Below, in pieces: positions 52,852-61,810 of a stretch of DNA of 64,000 bases. The stretch is taken from the NCBI GenBank assembly GCA_044226685.1, contig JBGAGP010000005.1, positions 8,011 to 72,010 of the forward strand, read 5' to 3'. This DNA comes from Dongia_A sp044226685 (GTDB lineage Bacteria; Pseudomonadota; Alphaproteobacteria; Dongiales; Dongiaceae). The notes below the pieces were generated by a model that made no database searches, was not told where the DNA came from, and saw only the letters and a list, made by a program, of their open reading frames with translations. Each line of letters starts with the position of its first letter. Within the stretch, counting starts at the first letter, position 1. Position numbers and translations under genes: made by a program.

Positions 52852-53301
52852 TCAGTGCAGGATGTCGAGCGCCGCGACCTCGAGGATATCGAGGATGAGA
52901 TTGGTGGCGCGCTTCACCAGCATGACCTTGTCGTCGATGATGACGTAGCGATAGGCCGGGTCGAGGCGGGGCAGGCGGGTCAGCAGATCGTCCGGCAGGT
53001 CGCGATATTCCAGACCCGGCGGCAACTGGCCGTTGCGCTGCAGCTGCATGGCCAGGCCCGGCGGCAGCGTGCCGCGCTTGGCGAGGCCGGGCGGCAGGTC
53101 CTTGTGCTTGTTCTTGTGCTTCTTGTAGTCGCGCCCGTCGTCGCTCTCCTCCCAGTCATGGAGGTGGCGCGCGTAGTAGTCGCGGATGATGCTCTTCTCG
53201 ATTTCGCCGATCACGATGTCGGCGACGTCAGCGCGCGCCAGCGGTGCGGACAAGATGGCGGCGCCGAGGATCAGCAGAGCGTTGCGTCGATGCAGCAGCA
53301 T
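52852..53301 (-). CDS. CigR-like secreted protein
   Basis: This 149-residue protein starts MLLHRRNALLILGAAILSAP with a signal peptide ending about residue 24 (ARA). The middle has three repeated blocks of the type LPPGLAKRGTLPPGLAMQLQ and GQLPPGLEYRDLPDDLL, and the end reads YRYVIIDDKVMLVKRATNLI. This proline/leucine-rich repeat plus C-terminal beta segment matches CigR-type anti-virulence proteins as I remember them; RcnB-like periplasmic proteins share part of the pattern. It is convergent with the acyl-CoA synthetase. Function in this organism unknown. Confidence 0.6.
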   Translation of the reverse strand: MLLHRRNALLILGAAILSAPLARADVADIVIGEIEKSIIRDYYARHLHDWEESDDGRDYKKHKNKHKDLPPGLAKRGTLPPGLAMQLQRNGQLPPGLEYRDLPDDLLTRLPRLDPAYRYVIIDDKVMLVKRATNLILDILEVAALDILH

Positions 53302-53454
53302 GATTTTCCCGAAGGCGAACGTTCCCGGTCCCAAGGATAGAGCCGCAGGACCGAGAGGAAAGCCACGACTTCGTGAAGCCGGAGCCATCGCCGCGCGCAA
53401 CTTCCGGCGCTGCTCAAGCGACGTTCATCGCGCGATCCGCGTGCGCGGCGATGC

Positions 53455-53976
53455 CTAGTAGCTCGGATTGTCCGGCGTGCCCGGCGGGACGTTGTCGACG
53501 GTCGGCTCGGCCGGGATCGGGCCGGTCTGGCCGGAAGCCGGCGCGCCGCCGCCACCGCCGCCACCGCCCTGGCCGGTCGCGGTGCGGCCGGTGCCGGGAA
53601 CCTGGGTGCAGCGATCGCCGCAGGCGAACAGCGCCTCGGTGATGTTGGCGCCGTCGGGACGGAAGACCGAGACTTCGTTGCTCTTGTTCTTCGCGGTGAC
53701 CACGATCTGGGTGTCGAGCGCGATGTCGTTGTTGCTCATCACGATGAGGCGGGTGACGCCCGGCAGCTTGCCGATGATGACCAGCCGGTCGGGAGCCTGC
53801 ACCGTGACGTCGGCCACTTTCGGGTTGGCGATGATCACGTCGCTGGCCGCGTCGTCCAGCTTCAACACATAGGCGCCGCTGTATTCGACATTGATTTCCG
53901 CATGCGACAGGCGCGCGACCCCCAGGGACAGGGTGGCGGCCAACAGGATCGGCCACGTCGATCGAAGCGTGCTCAT
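53455..53976 (-). CDS. Pilus assembly secretin N-terminal-like protein (stand-alone)
   Basis: This 173-residue periplasmic protein has a signal peptide (1-25, ATLSLGVARLSHA) and the RcpA/CpaC N-terminal domain pattern: INVEYSGAYVLKLDDAASDV, IIANPKVADVTVQAPDRLVI and IIGKLPGVTRLIVMSNNDIA. A glycine/proline-rich tail follows. It lacks the secretin channel domain, so it is a separate N-domain protein, perhaps an accessory that binds the outer-membrane pilus channel. It is divergent from the TadD gene and 10 kb away from the CpaC-like secretin end at 63725. Confidence 0.78.
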   Translation of the reverse strand: MSTLRSTWPILLAATLSLGVARLSHAEINVEYSGAYVLKLDDAASDVIIANPKVADVTVQAPDRLVIIGKLPGVTRLIVMSNNDIALDTQIVVTAKNKSNEVSVFRPDGANITEALFACGDRCTQVPGTGRTATGQGGGGGGGGAPASGQTGPIPAEPTVDNVPPGTPDNPSY

Positions 53977-54095
53977 GGGACCCCTCGTGTAAACCAATTG
54001 TTTATTATGTTCCGCGAGACTGAACGTGAGGCTAGTCCAACAGAACATCCTGAACGTTCGGTTAACGCGGCCGGAGCCGCAGGAGCGGGGGTAAA

Positions 54096-54857
54096 ATGGC
54101 GCGATCCAAATTCAAGCTGCTGGCGACGGTGGCTCTGTGCATAGCCGCCACCGGCTGTGCCGCGACCGGGTCCAGCCCCAAGGAAGCCAAGACCGCCGAT
54201 GTCGAGCCGACCATCCGCCAGGCGGCGTTGATGGCCGAGCACAGCGGCAACTACGCCGAGGCGGCGCAACATTATTCCTCGTTGCGCAGCAAGCACCCGG
54301 AAGACAAGGCGATCATGCTGTCGCTGGCCCGCAACCTGCGTTTCGCCGGCAACCCGCAGCAGGCGATCGGGGTGCTGAATTCCAACGGCGCCTCGGCCTC
54401 CAACGACGCCATCATGCTGCTGGAGCTCGGCAAGGCCTATCTGGCGGCCGACCAGCTCAACCTGGCCAAGCCGACCCTGGAGCGGGCCAAGACGGCGGCG
54501 CCCTTGAATTGGGAGGTCCTGTCGGCCCTGGGCGTGGTCTACGACTACGAAGGTAAATATGCCCAGGCCCAGGAGCAGTACGAGGCCGCCCTGTTCCTGG
54601 TTCCGGACAACCCGACCGTGCTCAACAACAAGGCCCTTTCCCTGGCCCAGGAGGGCAAGCTGGACGCCGCCCTCGCGGTCATGCAGCAGGCCACCGACCA
54701 GCCCGACGCGGGCGCCCAGACGCGGCAGAACCTGGCCCTGCTGATGGCCCTCAAGGGCGACGCCGACGGCGCCGAGCGGCTGGCCCGCAAGGACCTGCCG
54801 CCGACCATGGCGGAGGCCAATATTACCTACTACCGGTCCCTGGCGACCCAGCCGTAA
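54096..54857 (+). CDS. tadD: TPR lipoprotein, TadD-like Flp pilus assembly protein
   Basis: This 253-residue protein has a lipoprotein signal peptide with lipobox ATGC at about residues 18-22 and tandem TPR-like repeats (EHSGNYAEAAQHYSSLRSKH, PEDKAIMLSLARNLRFAGNP, DAIMLLELGKAYLAADQLNL, NNKALSLAQEGKLDAALAVM). This is the TadD arrangement: an outer-membrane lipoprotein pilotin-like factor of Tad pili. It is followed by a strong terminator and so forms its own transcript. Confidence 0.8.
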   Translation: MARSKFKLLATVALCIAATGCAATGSSPKEAKTADVEPTIRQAALMAEHSGNYAEAAQHYSSLRSKHPEDKAIMLSLARNLRFAGNPQQAIGVLNSNGASASNDAIMLLELGKAYLAADQLNLAKPTLERAKTAAPLNWEVLSALGVVYDYEGKYAQAQEQYEAALFLVPDNPTVLNNKALSLAQEGKLDAALAVMQQATDQPDAGAQTRQNLALLMALKGDADGAERLARKDLPPTMAEANITYYRSLATQP

Positions 54858-54884
54858 GCGGCAGCCCAGGCGCGCGAGACACAA

Positions 54885-54909
54885 CCCCGGCGGAAACGCC
54901 GGGGTTTTT
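54885..54909 (+). terminator. Rho-independent terminator after tadD-like gene
   Basis: CCCCGGCG and CGCCGGGG pair perfectly around the tetraloop GAAA and are followed directly by TTTTT. It is 28 bases after the stop codon. This is the clearest intrinsic terminator in the window. Confidence 0.93.
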
Positions 54910-55243
54910 GCTTGCCCGCGGGCCGGCGCCGCCGCCGCTTGCGCCTGGCACCGATGTCGAAAGATTTCTTTCGCTGCCGATGGAAACAATTCGACATGGT
55001 TTGCCGGCTTGCCGCGCTGGACCCCCGGCCGCATGATGATCGCGGCGGCTGCTGAAAAGATTGAGATAATTACAGTAATACATCTGATCTTTTCTCGTTT
55101 GTTTCAGTATATCTCCGCGCCATTTCTCATTATTTCCTTATGATTCAATAATATTTGGCATATTTCCTGCGATCTGTGCGGCGGGCGGAGCGGCCGTCGC
55201 CGGCGGCGGCGCCCCGTCCGATCCACAACCAAGGAGATCGACC
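54910..55243. promoter_or_regulatory. AT-rich promoter region of the EF-hand gene
   Basis: The 334-base gap contains no gene. From 55045 to 55165 the sequence is strikingly AT-rich (for example TTGAGATAATTACAGTAATA, TTCAATAATATTTGGCATAT) against a GC-rich genome, which suggests a strong or silencer-controlled promoter for the EF-hand gene at 55244. I cannot assign exact promoter boxes. Confidence 0.5.
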
Positions 55244-56026
55244 ATGACGACGATCACCGCTGGCTATGGGGGGCAGAGTTCGGCCGCCCTGAGCCAGTTG
55301 CGGCAGCAGCTGTTCACGCAGCTGGATGCCGATTCCAGCGGCGGCATCGACGAGACGGAGTTCCTGCAGGGTGCTTCCGGCAGCAACTCCGGCGCCGCGG
55401 GCTTGAGCGAGAGCAAGCTCAAGGCCGCCTTCACCGCCTTCGACGGCGACGGCGACGGCTCGCTCACCCAGAGCGAGCTGTCGACCGGCTTCCAGAAGCT
55501 CGGCAGCGCCGTGAAGGCGGCGCTGATCGGGCAGCAGGAAGCGGGTCCGCGCGGCGGCCGGGGTGCCGGCGGCCCGCCTTCGGCCGATGAGCTCTTGGCC
55601 AAGCTCGACACCGACCAGAGCGGCGGGGTCGACGAGGCCGAGTTCATCGCCGGTGCCCCCGCCGACGGCAAGGGCCCCAGCGAAAGCAAGCTGAAGGAGC
55701 TGTTCGCCTCGTTCGACAGCAATTCCGACGGTTCGCTTTCGGCCGACGAGCTGAAGGCCGGCTTCGAAAGCCGCAAGGCCGAAGGGCCCGGCGGTCCGGG
55801 CGGTCCCGGTGGCCCGCAGGGCGGCAAGGGGGCCGGCGCGCCGCCGCCACCGCCGCCATCGGCGGGGAGCGGCGCCGACAGCGACGAGACGGAGAACCCG
55901 TTCCTGTCGCTGCTGGCCAGCTCCGGCGACAGCTCGGTGAGCAAGTCGGACCTGGCCACCCTGCTGGCGAACTTCGCCAAGCTGGCCCAGTCGGGCCAGG
56001 TCCAGGGCCTGAGCGCCACGGCGTAG
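55244..56026 (+). CDS. EF-hand calcium-binding protein with four loops
   Basis: This 260-residue protein has four canonical EF-hand loops: DADSSGGIDETE (28-39), DGDGDGSLTQSE (67-78), DTDQSGGVDEAE (122-133) and DSNSDGSLSADE (158-169), arranged as two pairs. A glycine/proline-rich linker (about 180-210) leads to a C-terminal helix region (ENPFLSLLASSGDSSVSKSD). No signal peptide is seen, so it is cytoplasmic or exported by another route. It lies alone in the Tad pilus region with an AT-rich promoter. A calcium buffer or sensor role is inferred. Confidence 0.88.
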   Translation: MTTITAGYGGQSSAALSQLRQQLFTQLDADSSGGIDETEFLQGASGSNSGAAGLSESKLKAAFTAFDGDGDGSLTQSELSTGFQKLGSAVKAALIGQQEAGPRGGRGAGGPPSADELLAKLDTDQSGGVDEAEFIAGAPADGKGPSESKLKELFASFDSNSDGSLSADELKAGFESRKAEGPGGPGGPGGPQGGKGAGAPPPPPPSAGSGADSDETENPFLSLLASSGDSSVSKSDLATLLANFAKLAQSGQVQGLSATA

Positions 56027-56192
56027 CGGGCAAACTGGGGGACGATCGGCGGACGCGCTGATCGTCCTGGCCCCCGCCAGGTCTTCGCAGGGCCCTGTTT
56101 TCGCGGCGCGCCGTCGCGCCCTATTGCGGCGGCACCGAAATTGCTTCAACAGGTTCGCCCAACGCCATCCGACATCCAGGTTCTGGAACACC

Positions 56193-56960
56193 GTGACCCT
56201 TCATCTTGCCGAGATGCCGCCGCCGCCGGCGCAAGCGCCCCACCTGCTCATCGTCGACGACGACCGGGACCATCGCTTCCTGGTGTCGAAGCTGCTGCAG
56301 GAGAACGGCTTCCGGGTCTCGCTGGCGCCCGACGCCGCGGCCATGCTGCGCCTGCTTGAGGCCGGCGAACCCGACCTGGTCCTGCTCGACATCATGTTGC
56401 CCGACGAGGACGGGCTGGCCCTGTGCCGCCAGGTGCGTGCCGGATCCGACCTGCCGATCATCATCCTGACCGCGCTGGGGCGCGGGCCGCACAAGGTCGC
56501 CGGCCTCGACATGGGGGCGGATGACTATGTGGCGAAGCCGTTCGACTCCCAGGAGTTGCTGGCCCGCATCCGCGCCGTGCTGCGTCGCTCCGGCGCCCGG
56601 GCGGCACCGGCGGCGCAGGCGCGCCGGACCGGCGCGCGCCGGGTCTATGGCTTCGAGGGCTGGCGCGTCGACGCGGCCCGGCGCGAGGTCACCTCGCCGA
56701 CCGGCGTGCTCATCTCGTTGACCTCGGGCGAATTCGACCTGCTGATGGCGCTGCTCGAGCATCCGCAGATGGTGCTGACCCGCGACCACCTGGTGGAGCT
56801 GACCCGGCAGCGCGGCAGCGACGGCATGGACCGCAGCATCGACATCCTGGTCAGCCGGATCCGCCGCAAGGTCGAGGACAATCCGAAGGCGCCGAGCATC
56901 ATCAAGACGGTGCGCGGCGGCGGCTATCTGTTCGCGCCGCAGGTCACCCTTGGCGCCTGA
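56193..56960 (+). CDS. Two-component response regulator, OmpR family
   Basis: This response regulator has a receiver domain (LLIVDDDRDHRFLVSKLLQE, phospho-acceptor Asp in LVLLDIMLPDEDG, ILTALGR, and the Lys in VAKPFDSQEL) and an OmpR-type winged HTH (SLTSGEFDLLMALLEHPQMV, MDRSIDILVSRIRRKVEDNP, IIKTVRGGGYLFAP). The start is uncertain: GTG at 56193 is used; a longer frame begins at 56124 and an ATG lies at 56214. Its 3' end overlaps the histidine kinase start, so they form one unit. Confidence 0.92.
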   Translation: MTLHLAEMPPPPAQAPHLLIVDDDRDHRFLVSKLLQENGFRVSLAPDAAAMLRLLEAGEPDLVLLDIMLPDEDGLALCRQVRAGSDLPIIILTALGRGPHKVAGLDMGADDYVAKPFDSQELLARIRAVLRRSGARAAPAAQARRTGARRVYGFEGWRVDAARREVTSPTGVLISLTSGEFDLLMALLEHPQMVLTRDHLVELTRQRGSDGMDRSIDILVSRIRRKVEDNPKAPSIIKTVRGGGYLFAPQVTLGA

Positions 56961-58419
56961 AGCCGCCGCGGCGCAGCCGCTGAACCCGGACCGGCCGGCG
57001 CGGCGGGTCCGCCGTGAAATTCATTGGCTGGGGCTGGACCGCATCGTCGTGCGCGTCGCCCTGGTCCTGATCGTGGTCATGCTGCTGGCCCAGGCAGTCG
57101 CGTTCGTCTTTTTCGTCAGCGGCCGGCCGCTGCTCGACCGGCTCGGCGATCCCGCGGCCATCGCCGGCCGCTTGCAGGCGGCGGCCGCGGCATTGCAGGC
57201 GGCACCGCCATCCGGGCGGGCGGCGGTCGCCGCCCGGCTGAGCGCCCCGGACCTGGCGATCAGCTTCGCGGCGCAATTCCAGCCGCGCGACCTGGTGGTG
57301 GACCTGCCCGGATTCTTTCCGCTGCGCGACCGGCTGCTCAACGATTTGCAGGCCAGCATCGACCAGGTGATGATCGAAGCGCCAATGTCGCCGCGCGACC
57401 TGGGGCCGCCGCTGCCGTGGAGCCGGCCCGCCGGCAACCTGCCGGTGACGCTGTGGCTCCGCCTGCGCGATGGCGGCTGGCTGCGGGCCGGGTCGACGGC
57501 GGGCGAATTGCTGCCGCAGCGGCCGCTGTTCATACCGATCCCCTGGATCGGGGCGGCACTCTCGATCCTGCTGGTCTCGATCTTGGTGGCGCGGCGGGTT
57601 TCCGGGTCGCTCGGCCGCTTCGCCGCGGCGACGGAGCGCTTCGGCCGCGACATCGGCGCGGCGCCGCTGGCCGAGGCCGGCCCGGCGGAGGTGCGCGCCG
57701 TCCTGCGCGGCTTCAACCTGATGCAGGCGCGGCTGCGGCGCTTCGTCGATGACCGCACCAGCATGCTGGCGGCGATCTCGCACGATCTGATGACGCCGAT
57801 CTCGCGCCTCCGGCTGCGCGCCGAGGCCCTGCCGGCGGGGGAGGATCGCACCCGCATGCTGGCCGACCTGGCGCTGATGGATCGGATGGTCGCGGCGACG
57901 CTCGATTTCGCCCGCGACGACGTGGCGGCGGAGAAACGGCTGCGGCTGGACCTCGCGTCGCTGGTGCAGGCGATCTGCGACGAATGCGGCGGCGATGATT
58001 CCGATGGCGGCGAGCGCGCGCGCTATCTAGGGCCGGACTACCTGGAGCTGGTGGCGGCCCCCCTGGCGCTGTCGCGGGCCGTGCGCAACGTGGTGGAGAA
58101 CGCCATCAAATATGGCGGGCGGGCGGAGGTCTCGCTGCGCCTGGGCAGCGCCGGCGCGGAGATCGCCGTCAGCGATGCCGGGCCGGGCATTCCGGACGCC
58201 GAGCTCGAGCGCGTGTTCGAGCCGTTCTACCGGCTGGACCGGGCGCGCTCCAGCGAGGCCGGCGGTTCCGGCCTTGGCCTCGCCATCGCGCGCAACGTGC
58301 TGCGCGCCCATGGCGGCGAGATTGTCCTGGAGAACCTGGCCGGCGGTGGCCTGCGGGCGACCCTGAGCCTGCCATTGAGCCCGGCCGGCGGGGATGGCCA
58401 GACGCAGCTCAGCGGTTGA
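56950..58419 (+). CDS. Sensor histidine kinase
   Basis: This 489-residue membrane kinase has two helices (VALVLIVVMLLAQAVAFVFF and IPWIGAALSILLVSILVA) around a periplasmic sensor domain of about 130 residues, then a HAMP-like linker, the H-box AAISHDLMTPISRLRL, the N-box NVVENAIKYGG and the ATP-lid motifs DAGPGIP and GSGLGLAIARNVLRAHGG. It partners the OmpR-type regulator encoded just before it (TTG start inside that gene). The periplasmic signal is unknown. It is convergent with, and overlaps, tadC by 11 bases. Confidence 0.92.
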   Translation: MAPEAAAAQPLNPDRPARRVRREIHWLGLDRIVVRVALVLIVVMLLAQAVAFVFFVSGRPLLDRLGDPAAIAGRLQAAAAALQAAPPSGRAAVAARLSAPDLAISFAAQFQPRDLVVDLPGFFPLRDRLLNDLQASIDQVMIEAPMSPRDLGPPLPWSRPAGNLPVTLWLRLRDGGWLRAGSTAGELLPQRPLFIPIPWIGAALSILLVSILVARRVSGSLGRFAAATERFGRDIGAAPLAEAGPAEVRAVLRGFNLMQARLRRFVDDRTSMLAAISHDLMTPISRLRLRAEALPAGEDRTRMLADLALMDRMVAATLDFARDDVAAEKRLRLDLASLVQAICDECGGDDSDGGERARYLGPDYLELVAAPLALSRAVRNVVENAIKYGGRAEVSLRLGSAGAEIAVSDAGPGIPDAELERVFEPFYRLDRARSSEAGGSGLGLAIARNVLRAHGGEIVLENLAGGGLRATLSLPLSPAGGDGQTQLSG

Positions 58420-59389
58420 ACAGCGCGATGACCTGGATTGCCGCCGGGCCGACCACGACGATGAACAGCACCGGCAGGAAGAAGATGATCATCGGCACGG
58501 TCAGCTGCGCGGGCAGGGCGGCCGCCTTGCGCTCGGCGATCGACATGCGCGCCTCGCGGTTTTCCTGCGCCAGCACGCGCAGGCCGTTGGCGATCGGCGT
58601 GCCGTAGCGCTCGGCCTGCAGCAGCGTGGTGGCCAGCGCCTTGAAGGCGGGCAGGCCGGTGCGGTCGGAAAGGTTCTCGAAGGCCTGGCGGCGATCGCTC
58701 AAGAAGGCGAGCTCGGCCGAGGTGAGGCCCATCTCCTCCGCCATCTCGGGCGAGGTCTCGCCCATCTGGTCGGTCACCTTGGCGAAGGCGGCTTCGATCG
58801 ACATGCCGGATTCGACGCAGATGACGATGAGGTCGAGGGCGTCCGGGAAGGCGCGGCTGAGCGCCTTCTGCCGCTTCTGCACGGCGTTGGAAAGCAGGAT
58901 CTGCGGCATCAGGTAGCCGAGCAGGCCCATGCCGGCGACGGCGATCAGGCGCACGCCGATCGGCTTGTCCGGGAACACCAGCCAGGCATAGAGCAGGCTG
59001 CCGATGATGAGGCAGACCGGCACCGCGACGCGCATGAACAGGTAGTTGGCGACGGCCGACGGACCGCGGCGGCCGGCGCGCGCCAGCTTCATGCGCAGTT
59101 CCTTGGCGTCGAGCAGGTCGCGCATGGAAACGCCGCGCAGGGCCAGTGCCTTGATGCCCTTGCCCTGGGCGTCCTGCAGCCGGGCGCGGGTCTGGAACGA
59201 GGTGGTCTGCGCCTGGGAGAGCTGGCGCCGGCGTTCCTTGACCGAGCGCAGGCGGCTCTCGAAGCGTTCGCCGCGCATGAACGGCAAAGCGAGGGCCACG
59301 ATGGTGGCAAGCGTCGCCGCGAACACCACGATGATGATGATGCTGTTGAGGTTGAAGCCGCCCGCGAAGTTGATGCCAAGCTGGTCCAT
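58409..59389 (-). CDS. tadC: Tad pilus inner-membrane protein TadC (GspF type)
   Basis: This 326-residue inner-membrane protein has the T2SS F-domain pattern: ERRRQLSQAQTTSFQTRARL, a run of helices (YLFMRVAVPVCLIIGSLLYA) and the conserved cytoplasmic segment FPDALDLIVICVESGMSIEA, then LAFLSDRRQAFENLSDRTGL, FKALATTLLQAERYGTPIAN. It forms the membrane platform with TadB. It is the last gene of the minus-strand Tad run and converges with the histidine kinase. Confidence 0.93.
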   Translation of the reverse strand: MDQLGINFAGGFNLNSIIIIVVFAATLATIVALALPFMRGERFESRLRSVKERRRQLSQAQTTSFQTRARLQDAQGKGIKALALRGVSMRDLLDAKELRMKLARAGRRGPSAVANYLFMRVAVPVCLIIGSLLYAWLVFPDKPIGVRLIAVAGMGLLGYLMPQILLSNAVQKRQKALSRAFPDALDLIVICVESGMSIEAAFAKVTDQMGETSPEMAEEMGLTSAELAFLSDRRQAFENLSDRTGLPAFKALATTLLQAERYGTPIANGLRVLAQENREARMSIAERKAAALPAQLTVPMIIFFLPVLFIVVVGPAAIQVIALFNR

Positions 59390-59399
59390 GCGCGGGTTC

Positions 59400-60398
59400 C
59401 TAGATCTCGAAATTGATCATCTTGCGCATCACCAGCACGCCGACCGTCATGATCAGGAAGCCGGCGAAGACGCACCAGTTGCCGGCGCTGGTGGTGAACA
59501 GGATCGACACGTAGTCGGGGGCGATGAAGCTGAGGATGGCGCCGACCGCGAAGGGCAGCGAGCCGATGATGCCGGCGGAGGACTTGGCTTCGCTCGACAG
59601 CGCGCGGATCTTGTCGCGCATGCGCTTGCGGTCGCGCAGGATGCCGGCCAGCTTGGCCAGCGTCTCGGCCAAGTTGCCGCCGGTGGTCTGCTGCGTCACC
59701 AGCACGATGGAGAAGAACCGCGTCTCGTTGCTGGGCACCCGGGCGGTGAACCGGTTCATGCAGTCTTCCAGCGTCAGGCCCATCTGCAGGCCCTCGGTGA
59801 TGGCGCGGAACTCGATGCCGATCGGCTCGGGCATTTCGCGCCCGACGATGCCGAGACATTCGGCGACGGTCATGCCGGTGCGCACGCCGCGCACTATCAG
59901 GTCGATGGCTTCGGCGAAATTGGCGGTGAACTTCTTGATCCGGCGCTTGACCAGCATGCTGAGGATGAAGCGCGGGATGCCCAGGCCGCCGATGACCAGA
60001 GCCAGGCCCGGGACGAAGAGCGGCAGGCCGAATGGCAGGGTCAGCAGCGCGGTCAGCAGGGCGCAGACGCCGCTATAGACGAAGAACTGCTTGGGCGTGG
60101 TCTTGAGGCCGGCCTGGATCAGCTGCTCGCGCAGCTTGTAGCCGCGCTGCTTGGCCTTCATCTGCTCGGCGGCCTTCAGCTTGGCCTCGATGTCGCGGCG
60201 GCGCATGCCGGTCTGGGCCTTGCCGCCCTTGCCGCCGCGCTCGGCCGCAGGGCCGACATGGCTCAGGCGCCGCTCGAGCCGCGCCCGCGGCCCGTACAAG
60301 CTGTTGATCAGGCCGATGCCGACGACGATGACGGCCAGCACCAGCACCAGAACGGCGCCAAGGATCATCGGGTCGAGGGTCGCGAGACGCTCAATCAA
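59400..60398 (-). CDS. tadB: Tad pilus inner-membrane protein TadB (GspF type)
   Basis: This 332-residue protein has an N-terminal helix (MILGAVLVLVLAVIVVGIGL), a basic cytoplasmic region and the F-domain motif FAEAIDLIVRGVRTGMTVAE, then MNRFTARVPSNETRFFSIVL and LAETLAKLAGILRDRKRMRD. It pairs with TadC to form the pilus motor platform. It overlaps the end of tadA by eight bases and precedes tadC by 10. Confidence 0.93.
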   Translation of the reverse strand: MIERLATLDPMILGAVLVLVLAVIVVGIGLINSLYGPRARLERRLSHVGPAAERGGKGGKAQTGMRRRDIEAKLKAAEQMKAKQRGYKLREQLIQAGLKTTPKQFFVYSGVCALLTALLTLPFGLPLFVPGLALVIGGLGIPRFILSMLVKRRIKKFTANFAEAIDLIVRGVRTGMTVAECLGIVGREMPEPIGIEFRAITEGLQMGLTLEDCMNRFTARVPSNETRFFSIVLVTQQTTGGNLAETLAKLAGILRDRKRMRDKIRALSSEAKSSAGIIGSLPFAVGAILSFIAPDYVSILFTTSAGNWCVFAGFLIMTVGVLVMRKMINFEI

Positions 60399-61794
60399 GT
60401 TCGCCTCCCATGATGTCGGCCAACTCGCGCTCCTTGCCGAAGTACTTCACCTGGTCCCAGAAGGCCGGGCGCAGGCCGGTGAATTTGTGGCGGCCGACGA
60501 TGCGGCCGGAGGAATCCTCGCCCTGGATCTCGTAGATGAAGAGGTCCTGCAGGGTGACGACCTCGCCTTCCATGCCGATGATCTCGGTCACGTGGGTGAT
60601 CTTGCGCGAACCGTCGCGCAGGCGGGCCGCCTGGACGATCACGTTGATCGATCCGGCGATCTGCTCGCGCACCGTCTTGGCGGGCAGGGTGTAGCCGCCC
60701 ATGGCGATCATGTTCTCGAGGCGCGAGATGCATTCGCGCGGGTTGTTGGCGTGGATGGTGCCCATCGAGCCGTCATGGCCGGTGTTCATGGCCTGCAGCA
60801 GGTCGAAGGCCTCGGGTCCGCGGACTTCGCCGACGATGATGCGTTCGGGGCGCATACGCAGGCAGTTGCGCACCAGGTCGCGCATGGTCACCTGGCCGAC
60901 GCCTTCGAGGTTGGGCGGGCGGGTTTCCAGGCGCACCACATGCGGCTGCTGCAGCTGCAGCTCGGCCGCGTCCTCGCAGGTGATGATGCGTTCGCCCCGG
61001 TCGATGAACTGGGTCAAGCAGTTCAGCAGCGTGGTCTTGCCTGAGCCGGTGCCGCCGGAGACGACGGTGTTGAGGCGGCAATGACCGATGATCTGCAGCA
61101 GCTTGGCGCCGGCCGGCGAGACCGATCCATAGGACGTCAGCTTGTCGAGCGTTAGGCGGTCGCGCTTGAACTTACGAATGGTGAGGGCGCAGCCGTCGAG
61201 GGCGAGCGGCGGCGCGATAACGTTAACGCGGGAGCCGTCCGACAAACGCGCGTCGCAGATCGGGCTGGCTTCGTCGACGCGGCGGCCGACCGCCGACACG
61301 ATGCGCTGGCAGATGTTCATCAGCTGCTGCTGGTCGCGGAACTTGACGTCGGTCAGCTCGATCTTGCCGCTGGTCTCGATATAGACCTTGTCGGGGCCGT
61401 TGACCATGATGTCGGCGATGTCGTCGCGCGCGATCAGCGGCTCCAGCGGGCCGAGGCCGAGGACGTCGTTGCAGATGTCGGTGATCAGCAGCTGCTGCTC
61501 GGCGGCGCTGATGGTCAGGTTGCGGAGGTTGATGATTTCCGCGACGACCTCGCCGATCGCCTCGCGCACCGACTTGTGGTCGAGCTTGGCGAGCTCGGCC
61601 AGGTCGACCGTGGAGATCAGGTCGTTGAAGACGTTCTGCTTGATTTCCTGCAGGCGGCCGTCGAGCTCGCCGGCGCGGCCGGCCTTCTTGACCGGCTGCA
61701 CGGGCGCCTGCGCCACCTCGGCCGTCGCGGCGGTCACCGGGACGGAAGTGTTGGCGGATGGCGTCGTCGGTGGCGAGGAACGGCGGCCGAACAT
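60391..61794 (-). CDS. cpaF: Tad/Flp pilus ATPase CpaF (TadA)
   Basis: This 467-residue secretion ATPase powers pilin export. After a 60-residue variable N terminus it has the N-domain ISAAEQQLLITDICNDVLGL and LIARDDIADIMVNGPDKVY, Walker A GGTGSGKTTLLNCL, the Asp box ITCEDAAELQLQQPHV, Walker B RPERIIVGEVRGPEAFDLLQ and the His box NTGHDGSMGTIHANNPR. Length and motifs fit CpaF/TadA. It lies between CpaE and TadB in the pilus operon. Confidence 0.95.
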   Translation of the reverse strand: MFGRRSSPPTTPSANTSVPVTAATAEVAQAPVQPVKKAGRAGELDGRLQEIKQNVFNDLISTVDLAELAKLDHKSVREAIGEVVAEIINLRNLTISAAEQQLLITDICNDVLGLGPLEPLIARDDIADIMVNGPDKVYIETSGKIELTDVKFRDQQQLMNICQRIVSAVGRRVDEASPICDARLSDGSRVNVIAPPLALDGCALTIRKFKRDRLTLDKLTSYGSVSPAGAKLLQIIGHCRLNTVVSGGTGSGKTTLLNCLTQFIDRGERIITCEDAAELQLQQPHVVRLETRPPNLEGVGQVTMRDLVRNCLRMRPERIIVGEVRGPEAFDLLQAMNTGHDGSMGTIHANNPRECISRLENMIAMGGYTLPAKTVREQIAGSINVIVQAARLRDGSRKITHVTEIIGMEGEVVTLQDLFIYEIQGEDSSGRIVGRHKFTGLRPAFWDQVKYFGKERELADIMGGELD

Positions 61795-61810
61795 GCGCGG
61801 TCAGTTACCC

